Source of the DNA: Leucobacter triazinivorans
GTDB lineage: Bacteria > Actinomycetota > Actinomycetes > Actinomycetales > Microbacteriaceae
Length of the DNA stretch: 64,000 bases
Assembly (NCBI RefSeq): GCF_004208635.1
Contig: NZ_CP035806.1
Span: forward strand, 372,001 to 436,000
Direction of reading: 5' to 3'
How positions within the stretch are numbered: the first letter of the stretch is position 1; each line of letters opens with the position of its first letter. This document shows, piece by piece, positions 1 through 7,451 of the stretch. The position numbers and the translations under genes are program-made. The notes beneath the pieces are model-generated. The model was given only the letters and a program-made list of their open reading frames with translations, was not told the DNA's origin and searched no databases.

Positions 1-291
1 CACAAACTCACCGATCTGGAAAACGTCGGTGACCAAGGCTCAGCCATGCGCGCCCTCGCAAACAGTCTGCTTGCGAACGCAGAAACGAGAATCATCTACC
101 GGCAAGAATCAGACCAGCTCGGCGTCACCGCAGCATCGCTCGGACTCACCGGCACCGAGCAGAAACTCCTGCCTGGCCTCGGCGTGGGTCAGGGGCTTTG
201 GCGAATCAAAGATCGATCATTCGTGTGTCAGCACCAGCTTCATCCCGCTGAGCTGGAACTCTTCGACACGACCGGCCGAATGGTTAGTTGA
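1..291 (+). CDS. VirB4-like conjugation ATPase, C-terminal fragment
   Basis: The frame is open from base 1, so only the last 96 residues of a larger protein are present. The segment resembles the C-terminus of actinobacterial VirB4/TraC-type ATPases that energise the type IV secretion channel at the membrane. It includes the stretches SAMRALANSLLANAETR, YRQESDQLG and GQGLWRIKDRSF, typical of the region after the RecA-like ATPase core. The Walker motifs lie outside the window. The gene is followed by an oppositely oriented cargo-like gene rather than directly by the coupling protein. The family call is recognition by eye. Confidence 0.75.
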   Translation, partial: HKLTDLENVGDQGSAMRALANSLLANAETRIIYRQESDQLGVTAASLGLTGTEQKLLPGLGVGQGLWRIKDRSFVCQHQLHPAELELFDTTGRMVS

Positions 292-322
292 TGCAGATCA
301 TGGCTCGTGCTGCATCGAGCAC

Positions 323-967
323 TCAACGAGCGTCTGAACAGGTGTTTTTCCAGGCACTACGGCACCGATCGACAAGATTGGTCGCTGTTAGATGGAGCTC
401 CGAGGAAGTGAACTCCCCGTCTTGCTTGGTATTAACTTGCAACAGAATACCCGGGCCTGTGTCATCTACTGCATGGAGGACGCGTGCAAGCTTACCCATA
501 AATGTGTTCCGTTTCCGAAAAGCCTCAGCGCGGCGCTCGAGCTCAAGAAACTCTTCAAACCTCTGGTCTCCCCATGTCCGCTTCATGGCTCTGTGAGACT
601 CTTGCTCGTACTGCTGTAGAACATCTCGCCTCAGAACCTTCGCGGACCAAGTTTTGCTCTCCCCAGGAGCCAAAGCAATTGGGAACTTGGGAAACCCGGC
701 GTATGGCGAACGTGAGAACTTGACAAATTCTGGGTCACCGCAGCTTTGGTCATGAATGCGAATTCGTGGAGTTATTGAACTCACTTCGACTGAGTCAAGA
801 TTCCCTCGCGGGTTTTCTAACGTCACTTCAAACACCGTTTCGGCACCAACGTCAGTCGTCGTTGCTGACAGCTTCAATGATGCTTTGCGCTTCCAGTTGT
901 TACGACGCAATATAACGGCAAGAGTTCGACCCCCAGCACCGATCGCTGGCCCGACGATTCCATCCAT
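323..967 (-). CDS. Hypothetical protein, possible ICE cargo
   Basis: I do not recognise this 214-residue protein. It begins with a short glycine-rich hydrophobic stretch followed by basic residues (RRNNWKRK). A beta-rich segment follows (residues about 30-115), reading like an immunoglobulin-type sandwich, and then a charged helical part around residues 115-170. It is encoded against the direction of all surrounding conjugation genes, and its DNA is the most AT-rich in the window. It also separates the VirB4-like gene from the coupling-protein cluster. These points suggest cargo inserted into the element backbone. No catalytic motif or clear signal peptide is visible, and no strong ribosome binding site precedes the ATG. 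Confidence 0.5.
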   Translation of the reverse strand: MDGIVGPAIGAGGRTLAVILRRNNWKRKASLKLSATTTDVGAETVFEVTLENPRGNLDSVEVSSITPRIRIHDQSCGDPEFVKFSRSPYAGFPKFPIALAPGESKTWSAKVLRRDVLQQYEQESHRAMKRTWGDQRFEEFLELERRAEAFRKRNTFMGKLARVLHAVDDTGPGILLQVNTKQDGEFTSSELHLTATNLVDRCRSAWKNTCSDAR

Positions 968-1059
968 ACGTTTGATTGTACTTTCCCATTTGGTTCAACA
1001 AACGGATCTGATTAGACCCATCACCGGTCGTCCCAGACGTCTGTGTGCACCTCCAGTAC

Positions 1060-1596
1060 ATGAGCAACCATGGAGACGAGACAAAACTGCCACTGGTCGA
1101 TCTGCCGCTGGCGGTTGTCACCGTCAGGGAGATGGGTGCGGTCAGCGTCAGGTTCGACGGTATCGAGGTTCCACCTCCGATCCATGCCGAGCACTGGAGT
1201 CGAGCACAGTTCGGCGAACTGCTCGACTCCCTCACTCAACAACGCAGTCGCACGATACGTCTTGAGGTGCGGGAAAGCGACGGGAGCGTTTTCACTGAGA
1301 TCATTCACGCGAGGCGCGGCAACTCCGAGACAGCCGACATGGCGACACCATCTGCACCGGAACCAGATTCTCGTCGGGCCCGACGAGGCCACCCTCCACG
1401 ACTCATCGAAATCACCGGTGGCGGATTCATTCAGGGAGAGGACGTTCTTGTCGCGATCCCCGTGAGCACAGCAGAGGGTGACGATTCTGGAGTCGCACGA
1501 GCCGTGATCGACCTCGACCAGCTCACAAGCCAAGTGCGCGAAGTGGCGCTCATTGGGTATGTGTCCGGGCGTATCGTGACTGAGCGGCTTCCATGA
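1060..1596 (+). CDS. Conserved-type ICE protein upstream of the coupling protein
   Basis: This protein of about 178 residues has unknown function. It overlaps the start of the TraG-like gene by 4 nt (ATGA), so the two are probably translationally coupled and work in the same conjugation operon. The N-terminal half contains a beta/alpha-like segment with VRFDGIEVPPP and a helix (AEHWSRAQFGELLDSLTQQ). A basic, proline-rich linker follows, and then a C-terminal beta-rich part. No transmembrane segment or nucleotide-binding motif is visible, so a soluble accessory role is likely. Neither the ATG at 1060 nor the in-frame GTG at 1045 has a good ribosome binding site, so the start is uncertain. Confidence 0.65.
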   Translation: MSNHGDETKLPLVDLPLAVVTVREMGAVSVRFDGIEVPPPIHAEHWSRAQFGELLDSLTQQRSRTIRLEVRESDGSVFTEIIHARRGNSETADMATPSAPEPDSRRARRGHPPRLIEITGGGFIQGEDVLVAIPVSTAEGDDSGVARAVIDLDQLTSQVREVALIGYVSGRIVTERLP

Positions 1597-3377
1597 GCGT
1601 CCAAGGGCGGCAGTCCGGCTCATTCGGAGACGAGATGACCAACATCCTGATCGCGGCGCTCATTGGGACCTTCGGACTCACTCTCGTGCTCCGCGCCGCC
1701 GGTTCGGTCGCGGCGTTTCTCACAGGAGTGAGTCAACCTGATGAGGGTATTACGGGAGGCGTCGGGGTCCTGTTTGACCCAACTCACCCGGGCCTGGCGC
1801 TCGGCAGCGACGGATTAAATCCGTTCGTGTACTGGATGGTTGTGGGCGTGATGCTCGCGATTCTCGTCGTGGTACTCATGTGGGCCTGGACCCGGTGGAG
1901 ACGGCACTCACGCAAGGTCGATACGGATCCACGCAGGCTCCCTGGGACAGCCACCGCATACGAGGTGCAGGCCACCGCATCGTCCCGCGCGCTCCTACGC
2001 CGAGCAGCTACTCTCCGGCCATCGCTTGAGCGGCCAGAACATTCTGACATTGGATACCGACTCGGGCAGTCCCGCGGGAAGGGCGTCTGGGCGAGCGTCG
2101 AAGATTCGATTCTGCTCATCGGCCCACCCCGCTCAGGCAAAGGCCTGCACATCGTGATTCCGGCGATCCTCGACGCACCAGGCGCGGTCGTGACAACCTC
2201 CACCCGTCCCGACAATCTGACTGCGACGCTTCGGGCACGAATGCGAGTCGGCCCCGTGATGGTGTTCGACCCGCAACACCTGGCGGAAGGCGTGCCTGCG
2301 GGGTTGCGCTGGTCTCCAATTCGTGGGTGCGAGGACCCACTCACTGCAATGATTCGCGCAGCCGGGCTCGCTGCTGCCACCGGGCTTGCCGACGGCGGGG
2401 TCGACGGTGGTGGATTCTGGGAAGGCAAGACACGCGTCGCACTGCAAGCGATGTTGCATGCCGCGGCACTTGACAACCGCACACCCGCCGAACTGTTCCG
2501 GTGGACACTCGACCCATCAGCCGCTGCTGACGCTGTCGCGATCTTGAATGCTTCACCGCGGGCGGCAACTGGTTGGTCCGAGGGCCTTGAAGCAATGATC
2601 GAGACCGATCCACGCACCAGAGATTCGATCTGGCAGGGCGTCTCACTGGCTCTCGCCGCTCTCGCCGACCCTCGCGTGCTCGATGCGGTGAGCCCAGGCC
2701 CAGATGAAGCCTTCGACCCTGAAACTTTCATCCGCGAGAAGGGCACCCTCTATTTGCTCGCAACCGGTGCAGGCGCAGGGAACAGTGCTGCGCTCGTTGC
2801 CGCGTTCGTTGAGGACCTCGTTGAAACCGCCCGCCGAATGGCAGCACGATCACCCGGGGCGCGACTTGACCCACCGTTGCTGCTCGCGCTCGATGAGATC
2901 GGAAACCTTGCGCCTCTGCCATCGCTTCCCACGCTCATGGCGGAGGGAGGCGGTACTGGAATCACGACGATGCCGGTACTGCAATCACTCGCTCAGGCCC
3001 GAGACAAATGGAGTGAGGATCAGGCCGCAGCAATCTGGGATTCGAGCATCGCGAAAATCATTCTTGGTGGCGCATCGAACTCACACGACTTGCAAGACCT
3101 CTCGACCTTGATCGGTGAACGCGACGAGTTCACCGACTCCGTCACGCTCGGTGACTACGGCTCACGAAGCAGTCAGCGCTCAGTGCGCCGGGTGCCGATC
3201 ATGCCCCCCGACCGCATCCGCACCATGCCATTCGGCACAGGAGTCCTGCTGCTTCGTTCAGCTCCACCGATCATCGTCGACCTGCTGCCCTGGCCGAAGC
3301 GCTCTGACGCAGCCTCTCTCAAACGCGAACGCAGTGAGATCGAAACACTGCTCGAAAACCGACCTACCAGCGAGTGA
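1593..3377 (+). CDS. TraG/VirD4-type IV coupling protein (TraM-recognition ATPase)
   Basis: This 594-residue membrane ATPase should bring the relaxase-DNA complex to the secretion channel during conjugation. Two N-terminal membrane segments (about residues 15-40 and 80-98) are followed by a basic cytoplasmic stretch. A Walker A motif GPPRSGKG lies at 177-184. A Walker B-like LLLALDEIGNLAPLPSL is near residue 430, followed by the family-typical GGGTGITTMPVLQSLAQA and WDSSIAKIILGG. This matches coupling proteins with a TraM-recognition (TraG_C-type) domain. The start at 1593 overlaps the upstream stop. An internal ATG at 1635 has a better Shine-Dalgarno (GGAG) and would remove 14 residues. Confidence 0.9.
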   Translation: MSVQGRQSGSFGDEMTNILIAALIGTFGLTLVLRAAGSVAAFLTGVSQPDEGITGGVGVLFDPTHPGLALGSDGLNPFVYWMVVGVMLAILVVVLMWAWTRWRRHSRKVDTDPRRLPGTATAYEVQATASSRALLRRAATLRPSLERPEHSDIGYRLGQSRGKGVWASVEDSILLIGPPRSGKGLHIVIPAILDAPGAVVTTSTRPDNLTATLRARMRVGPVMVFDPQHLAEGVPAGLRWSPIRGCEDPLTAMIRAAGLAAATGLADGGVDGGGFWEGKTRVALQAMLHAAALDNRTPAELFRWTLDPSAAADAVAILNASPRAATGWSEGLEAMIETDPRTRDSIWQGVSLALAALADPRVLDAVSPGPDEAFDPETFIREKGTLYLLATGAGAGNSAALVAAFVEDLVETARRMAARSPGARLDPPLLLALDEIGNLAPLPSLPTLMAEGGGTGITTMPVLQSLAQARDKWSEDQAAAIWDSSIAKIILGGASNSHDLQDLSTLIGERDEFTDSVTLGDYGSRSSQRSVRRVPIMPPDRIRTMPFGTGVLLLRSAPPIIVDLLPWPKRSDAASLKRERSEIETLLENRPTSE

Positions 3378-3410
3378 CGAGCTACCGAGCTGGTTGCGCC
3401 TACGCACCTT

Positions 3411-3448
3411 CCTGATACGAGCGGCTGACGTGGCCGCTCCCAATCAGG
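3411..3448 (+). promoter_or_regulatory. Stem-loop just upstream of the SSB gene
   Basis: CCTGAT (3411-3416) pairs with ATCAGG (3443-3448), and GAGCGGC (3419-3425) pairs with GCCGCTC (3433-3439). This gives a two-part stem with a small internal loop in the 86-nt gap after the coupling protein. It ends just before the AGGAGG ribosome binding site of the SSB gene. No T-run follows, so it is more likely an mRNA processing or translation-control element than a terminator. Function is inferred. Confidence 0.35.
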
Positions 3449-3463
3449 CAGGAGGACGGTCCC

Positions 3464-3919
3464 ATGACCATCCGCACACAGCAGTCGATCTCAGGTTTCA
3501 TCGCCAGCGACCCTCAACTCACTCAGACAGACCGCGGCGACGCACGGTTCTACGCCCGCTTCGGCCAAGAGAACTTCCGCCGCGAAGACGATGGCACGTT
3601 TACGAAACTCGAAACAACTTTCCACAACCTAGTGATGTATCGCGCCACCGCAGAACGCGCGTACGAGCGCTTCTCGAAGGGCGACAGCTTCGTCGCCGAA
3701 GGCTACTTGCACGAGTACAGCTACGAGCGCGACGGCCAAGCCACAGACGGCGTGGAGTTTGTCGCCAAAAAGATCGGTCACGACACCGCTCGCACCCAAT
3801 ACAGCGTGGAACGAAGCCAGCGCGCCACAGATCACGAAGCACCGGCACGCGGTCAAAGCCGTGCGTTCGAATCCCCTCAGAAGCGACCGAGCCCTGACGC
3901 TCCGACACTCGGTCGCTGA
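3464..3919 (+). CDS. Plasmid-type single-stranded DNA-binding protein
   Basis: This 151-residue protein has an SSB-like OB-fold in residues 1-110. The segments ARFYARFGQENF, TTFHNLVMYRATAERA and GDSFVAEGYLHEYSYERDG correspond to the strand pattern of actinobacterial SSB-like proteins. A short charged, proline-containing tail lacks the acidic PF tip of chromosomal SSB. It probably protects transferred single strands after conjugation. A strong AGGAGG site precedes the ATG. It sits between the coupling protein and the small proteins of the same strand, so it is part of the transfer/maintenance module. Confidence 0.85.
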   Translation: MTIRTQQSISGFIASDPQLTQTDRGDARFYARFGQENFRREDDGTFTKLETTFHNLVMYRATAERAYERFSKGDSFVAEGYLHEYSYERDGQATDGVEFVAKKIGHDTARTQYSVERSQRATDHEAPARGQSRAFESPQKRPSPDAPTLGR

Positions 3920-3925
3920 AACGGC

Positions 3926-4504
3926 ATGAGCGCAACGATGACTAACAACAATCGCACTGACGAAGTATTCGACGATATGCCCGAACCAAGCTTCAGGCCT
4001 GAAGACGAGACAGCGCCGCCGCACCCGATCAACTGGAATCTGCTCACCTCCCACGACCTTGAGCAAGAGCTGCTCGCACTCAACCGGTGGGTGAACTGGC
4101 TCAGGTTGGAATATGGGCTTCCGGCGTCAGAAGTGCCGCCGCTCTGGCACCGCCACCCAGAGCTTCTCTGGGAGCTGTCGGCGCTACACCTACACTGGCT
4201 CAGCGCTTACGATGCGGAACAAGACGGCTCAGCCCCGTTCGGCTGGCATCGAGACTTCGCAGATGCTCGCAACCGACTTCGTGACTGGGTTGCCGCCAGC
4301 GGCACTCGACGAGACCGCGATCGACCCACCAGACAGACACCCTGGCCAGGCGAAGAACATTCCCAAGAGGTCGTGGAACAAGTCATTCACGATCGCGAAG
4401 CCGACTTTATCGAGTTCGTGCTCGAACAGGTACAGGCCCGCGAAGCAGCTGAAGACGCGTTCTACGCCAACATCGACTTCGAAACTGGGGAGGTTCGAGA
4501 ATAA
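3926..4504 (+). CDS. DUF4913-like ICE protein
   Basis: This 192-residue soluble protein has a conserved-looking core at residues 45-130. The core contains LNRWVNWLRLEYGLP, PPLWHRHPELLWELSALH and DARNRLRDWVA. Tryptophan-rich helices of this kind occur in DUF4913-type proteins found on actinobacterial conjugative elements. The C-terminus is acidic. Biochemical function is unknown, and no enzymatic motif is visible. It starts 6 nt after the SSB stop and overlaps the next small gene by 1 nt, so the three are one transcription unit. Confidence 0.72.
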   Translation: MSATMTNNNRTDEVFDDMPEPSFRPEDETAPPHPINWNLLTSHDLEQELLALNRWVNWLRLEYGLPASEVPPLWHRHPELLWELSALHLHWLSAYDAEQDGSAPFGWHRDFADARNRLRDWVAASGTRRDRDRPTRQTPWPGEEHSQEVVEQVIHDREADFIEFVLEQVQAREAAEDAFYANIDFETGEVRE

Positions 4505-4710
4505 TGTCTCGTCCGTATGAGAGGAAAACCGACCGCCGTAGCCGTGAGGAGCGCAAATATTCGGTGCGAGCCGAGCACCGAGCGCAACCGGATGTCGACC
4601 TGCTGGCAGAACTGTTGATTCGCTTTGCGCTGCAGGAGACGGGAGCAGGCCGTGCTTCTGTCTCAGAGCCGGGGAAGGCAGCCCTGGCGGGCATCAGGGC
4701 TCAGACGTAG
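4504..4710 (+). CDS. Small basic hypothetical ICE protein
   Basis: This 68-residue protein is not recognised. Its N-terminus is strongly basic (RPYERKTDRRSREERK), followed by a helical segment (DVDLLAELLIRFALQ). The ATG overlaps the stop of the upstream gene (TAATG), which is typical of translational coupling. An RNA- or DNA-binding accessory role is possible but unproven. It is the last short gene before the structured region and the recombinase. Confidence 0.6.
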   Translation: MSRPYERKTDRRSREERKYSVRAEHRAQPDVDLLAELLIRFALQETGAGRASVSEPGKAALAGIRAQT

Positions 4711-4739
4711 AATGAAGTTATCCGCCGCGGTGGTGGATG

Positions 4740-4875
4740 TTGTGGTTCTTAAACCCTCGCGCTTCGGCGCTTGGCAAAATTACGTGGCTTTTCAGCCTAG
4801 TCCTACAGCCTTTCGGCTCTTCTCACGATCAACATTCACAGTTGAACCTCCCGCGGTGGGCGCTCAGAACCACAA
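4740..4875 (+). ncRNA. Candidate structured RNA or leader upstream of the serine recombinase
   Basis: A perfect 10-bp helix closes the region (TTGTGGTTCT at 4740-4749 with AGAACCACAA at 4866-4875). Inside are four hairpins: GCGC-TTCG-GCGC (4759-4770), GGCT-TTTC-AGCC (4786-4797), AGCC-TTTC-GGCT (4807-4818) and TCAAC-(7 nt)-GTTGA (4829-4845). The layout is a compact multibranch RNA of about 136 nt ending 16 nt before the recombinase ATG. The recombinase ribosome binding site (GGAGA, 4881-4885) lies just outside the closing helix. No coding frame is convincing here. A recombinase leader, a free-standing small RNA or a recombination-site structure are all possible. I cannot match it to a named RNA family. 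Confidence 0.45.
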
Positions 4876-4891
4876 ATTGCGGAGAACTGTC

Positions 4892-6631
4892 ATGAAGAGC
4901 CCAACCCCGAACCGCACCGCGGTCGATGACCTTGCGCGACCCTCAGTGCCGTCTGGTGGCGCAATTGCGGTCACCTATCTACGCGTGTCGACGAAAGAGC
5001 AGGCAGAGAAGGGCGGCACGGACGAGGGGTACTCGATCCCGGCCCAGCGTGAAGCGAACCGTCGCAAAGCTGAACAGATCGGTGCAACAGTCATCGAAGA
5101 GTTCGTTGATGCTGGCGAGTCTGCCCGCAAGGCAGACCGGCCCGAGCTAATGCGAATGATCAAGTATGTGGCCGAACACCAGGTCAACTACTGCATCGTG
5201 CACAAAGTGGATCGGCTTGCACGTAACAGGGCTGACGATGTCGCCATCCACCTCGCACTGCGTGACGCGGGGGTCATGCTCGTCTCCGCCAGCGAGAACA
5301 TTGACGAGACCCCGTCGGGCATGCTGCTCCACGGCATCATGTCATCGATCGCAGAGTTCTATTCACGAAACCTCGCCACCGAGACCGTGAAGGGGCTCAC
5401 ACAAAAGGCAGCGCAAGGTGGCACCATCAATCGTGCGCCGATCGGGTACGTCAACATTGGCGTGCGTGATGAACGCGGCCGCGAGAGCCGCACCGTGAAA
5501 GTCGACGAAGAACGAGCCCACCACATCACCTGGGCGTTTCAGGTATACGCCTCAGGCCGTTGGACGCTCTCGCAAATCCATCGCGAACTCATCGCCCGCG
5601 GGCTCACCACCCTGCCAACTCCGAAGCGCCCCTCGAAACCGATCGCGATCTCAACCTTGCACCGGTTACTGTCGAACCCGTACTACAAGGGAGATGTGAC
5701 GTTCAAAGGAGCAACCTACAAGGGCAACCACGACGCGATTGTGCCCAAAGAAGTCTGGTACCAGGTACAGGCCGTGCTCGACGCACACAAATCCGCAGCT
5801 GATGCCACGCAGGTGCATGACCACTACCTGAAAGGCACCGTCTACTGCGGTCAGTGCGGCGAACGACTGATCATCACAAACGCGAAGAACCGCCACGGCA
5901 ACGTCTACCCATATTTCGTGTGCTCAGGCAGGCACTCCGGCAAGACCGAGTGCACAAGGCAAGCCATGCTCATCGAAGATGTCGAGCGGCTCATCGAGAA
6001 GTACTACGAGATGATCGAAGTGTCACCCGGCATGCGGCAAGACCTCGCTGGAAAGATCCACGCTGACTTCGACCTGCTCATGGCGAACGAGACAAAAGAG
6101 CTTTCGCGGCTTACGAGTGAGCGCGACCGGCTCGACGACGAGCGCATGAAACTGTTGCAAGCCCACTACGCGGGGGCGGTGCCGATCGACCTGTTGAAGC
6201 AGGAGCAGGATCGCATCGCGAATCAGATCGGAGACATTCAGCACCGAATCGAAGCGCACCACGATGAATATGCGTCAGCAAGGGCAAACCTCGATGACTC
6301 GCTCGGGCTGCTTGCCAACATCGTCAGCGTGTACGAGCGTGCTGATGACGCAAACCGGCGACTGTGCAATCAGGCGTTCTTCCACCGGATCTTCATCGAG
6401 GAAGACGGGGATGTCCGTGTCGAATACGAACGACCTTTCGGGTCGCTCTGCGATACCGAGGAGCAGATGAACGCTCTGAACTGGGCCGCTGAAGCGAAGA
6501 AGAAGGGAGAGGTTCAGACCGGACAAAGAGTGGTTACTCTTGTCGAGGGTTTGAACCTCTCCCATTTGGGGTGGCTAACGGGACTTGAACCCGCGACCAC
6601 CGGCACCACAAGCCGGTGCTCTACCAACTGA
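4892..6631 (+). CDS. Large serine recombinase (ICE integrase)
   Basis: This 579-residue large serine recombinase should integrate and excise the element. The catalytic resolvase domain (about residues 27-175) has YLRVSTKEQ with the nucleophilic serine and VDRLARNRAD. A recombinase domain follows, then a zinc ribbon with CGQCGERL and a later Cys pair (FVCSGRHSGKTEC). A coiled coil (about 405-480) and a C-terminal tail complete it. The ATG at 4892 is preceded by GGAGA at 7-nt spacing, and the longer open frame upstream is the structured region. The last 21 codons lie inside the tRNA-His gene, so the native C-terminus may differ in the excised form. Confidence 0.93.
   Translation: MKSPTPNRTAVDDLARPSVPSGGAIAVTYLRVSTKEQAEKGGTDEGYSIPAQREANRRKAEQIGATVIEEFVDAGESARKADRPELMRMIKYVAEHQVNYCIVHKVDRLARNRADDVAIHLALRDAGVMLVSASENIDETPSGMLLHGIMSSIAEFYSRNLATETVKGLTQKAAQGGTINRAPIGYVNIGVRDERGRESRTVKVDEERAHHITWAFQVYASGRWTLSQIHRELIARGLTTLPTPKRPSKPIAISTLHRLLSNPYYKGDVTFKGATYKGNHDAIVPKEVWYQVQAVLDAHKSAADATQVHDHYLKGTVYCGQCGERLIITNAKNRHGNVYPYFVCSGRHSGKTECTRQAMLIEDVERLIEKYYEMIEVSPGMRQDLAGKIHADFDLLMANETKELSRLTSERDRLDDERMKLLQAHYAGAVPIDLLKQEQDRIANQIGDIQHRIEAHHDEYASARANLDDSLGLLANIVSVYERADDANRRLCNQAFFHRIFIEEDGDVRVEYERPFGSLCDTEEQMNALNWAAEAKKKGEVQTGQRVVTLVEGLNLSHLGWLTGLEPATTGTTSRCSTN
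6505..6563. terminator. Extended imperfect palindrome at the ICE-tRNA junction
   Basis: GGGAGAGGTTCAGACC (6505-6520) pairs with GGTTTGAACCTCTCCC (6548-6563) with one G-U pair. The interior continues with GACAAAGAGT against ACTCTTGTC around a short loop. The nearly complete 59-nt hairpin overlaps the 3' coding region of the recombinase and lies just past the 3' end of tRNA-His. It could terminate tRNA transcription, recombinase transcription or both. It could also bind recombination proteins next to the att core. There is only a weak T-rich tract, so termination is not certain. Confidence 0.4.
6567..6631. other. Inferred attachment-site region at the tRNA-His 3' end
   Basis: The element abuts the 3' end of tRNA-His, and the recombinase frame extends into the tRNA as far as 6631. 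Elements using tRNA genes recreate the 3' part on integration, so the crossover core should lie here. The matching direct repeat at the far end is outside the window, so core length and exact position cannot be read. Confidence 0.4.
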
Positions 6632-6643
6632 GCTATAGCCACC
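6567..6643 (-). tRNA. tRNA-His (anticodon GTG)
   Basis: Read on the minus strand, the acceptor stem GTGGCTA pairs with TAGCCAC. The D arm GCTC/GAGC, anticodon stem CCGGC/GCCGG around TTGTGGT (anticodon GTG) and T arm GCGGG-TTCAAGT-CCCGT all form. The extra G at position -1 (6643) faces discriminator C73 (6570), which is diagnostic for tRNA-His. The CCA end is encoded (6569-6567). A -10-like TATGAT lies at 6690-6685 upstream. Confidence 0.97.
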
Positions 6644-6684
6644 ATGCTGACCGCGCCCGCCAGGGCGAACGAGGCAACCCCACG

Positions 6685-6690
6685 ATCATA
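6685..6690 (-). promoter_or_regulatory. Putative -10 box for tRNA-His
   Basis: TATGAT on the minus strand lies 42 nt upstream of the mature tRNA 5' end. This would give a precursor leader of about 35 nt. No good -35 hexamer is seen at the right spacing. Nearby at 6716-6729 is a perfect 14-bp GC palindrome of unknown role in the gap before the next gene. Confidence 0.35.
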
Positions 6691-6784
6691 GCCCATCGGG
6701 CGCCCGCTTCGCCAACCGGCGCGCGCCGGGCGTGTGCGCTCCCCGTTCCTCGTTTCTTCCCCTCGTTCCCAGCCGCTTTCTGTG

Positions 6785-6790
6785 TAGGGT
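6785..6790 (+). promoter_or_regulatory. Putative -10 box, leaderless metallopeptidase mRNA
   Basis: TAGGGT is followed by exactly 6 nt and then the ATG at 6797. There is no Shine-Dalgarno, so transcription probably begins at or next to the start codon. The same layout recurs before several genes in this window. Confidence 0.45.
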
Positions 6791-6796
6791 GAAACC

Positions 6797-7144
6797 ATGC
6801 TCGAGATGTCGCACGAGGAATTCGAATCGATGGTCGCGGACGGCCTCGATTCGCTGCACGACGACATGCTCGATCAGCTCGACAACGTGATCTTCCTCGT
6901 CGAGGACCGCCCGCAGGACGGCAGCGGCATCCTGGGCGTGTACGAGGGCTACTCCCTCGCTGAGCGCAACGTGTACGGCTACGGCGAGGAGCCTGACCGG
7001 ATCATCCTCTTCCGCGAGAACCTCCTGGAGCACTGCGCCGACCACGACGAGCTCGTCCACGAGATCCGCGTCACCCTCGTGCACGAGATCGCCCACTTCT
7101 ACGGCATCACCGAATCGCGCATCCATGAGCTCGGGTGGGGCTGA
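6797..7144 (+). CDS. Small zincin-like metallopeptidase (PF06262 type)
   Basis: This 115-residue protein matches the minimal metallopeptidase family common in actinobacteria. It has the zinc-binding HEIAH motif at residues 96-100 followed by FYGI, and acidic helices before it. The two histidines and the glutamate provide zinc binding and catalysis in the gluzincin/metzincin fold. The substrate is unknown. It has no signal peptide, so it is cytoplasmic. It overlaps clpS by 20 nt, and the metallopeptidase, clpS and DUF2017 genes form a compact operon that suggests a link to regulated proteolysis. It is probably translated from a leaderless mRNA. Confidence 0.9.
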   Translation: MLEMSHEEFESMVADGLDSLHDDMLDQLDNVIFLVEDRPQDGSGILGVYEGYSLAERNVYGYGEEPDRIILFRENLLEHCADHDELVHEIRVTLVHEIAHFYGITESRIHELGWG

Positions 7145-7451
7145 ACCGGTGATCACCTTGCGTGCGACGGGCACCCGGGCCGAGCTCGGCGAACAGGAGC
7201 GCGCCGCGCCGGAGCGCGTGTGGCAGACCGTGGTGTGGGACGACCCGGTGAACCTCATGTCGTACGTGGCGTACGTCTTCCAGACGCACTTCGGCTTCGA
7301 CCGCGCGCACGCGGAGGAGCTGATGCTGCTGGTGCATCATCGAGGCAGCGCAGTCGTGGCAGAAGGAGCCCGCGAGTCCATGGAGATGCACGTCGAGGCG
7401 ATGCACGGCTACGGTCTCTGGGCCACCGTGCGGCAGGCGGGCGACTCATGA
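7125..7451 (+). CDS. clpS: ATP-dependent Clp protease adaptor ClpS
   Basis: This protein of about 108 residues has the ClpS core [31 protein letters not shown] and VHHRGSAVV. The asparagine-aspartate binding pocket and hydrophobic helix that recognise N-degron residues are present. It delivers N-end-rule substrates to ClpAP/ClpCP. The ATG at 7125 lies inside the upstream gene. A GTG at 7149, just after the upstream stop, would give a protein 8 residues shorter and is a real alternative. The stop overlaps the next start (ATGA). Confidence 0.93.
   Translation: MSSGGAEPVITLRATGTRAELGEQERAAPERVWQTVVWDDPVNLMSYVAYVFQTHFGFDRAHAEELMLLVHHRGSAVVAEGARESMEMHVEAMHGYGLWATVRQAGDS

Larger units (their letters stand above)
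1..6570. mobile_element. Right end of an integrative conjugative element at tRNA-His
   Basis: This stretch carries a VirB4-like ATPase tail, a TraG/VirD4-type coupling protein, a plasmid-type SSB, small element proteins and a large serine recombinase. All but one gene are read rightward toward the recombinase. Base composition is visibly less GC-rich than the chromosome right of the tRNA. The element stops at the 3' end of the tRNA-His gene, a classic integration position. The other end, with its att copy, relaxase and replication genes, lies outside the window. The exact boundary is therefore inferred, set at the tRNA discriminator base. Confidence 0.75.

Noticed and set aside
900..1235. 111-codon minus-strand frame with Ser/Thr-rich product
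   Set aside because: It is antisense to the ICE protein gene and overlaps the 323-967 gene. There is no family resemblance.
4625..4891. Longer recombinase start at 4625
   Set aside because: The upstream part overlaps the previous gene and the structured region, and shows no resolvase-family sequence. The ATG at 4892 has a good ribosome binding site.
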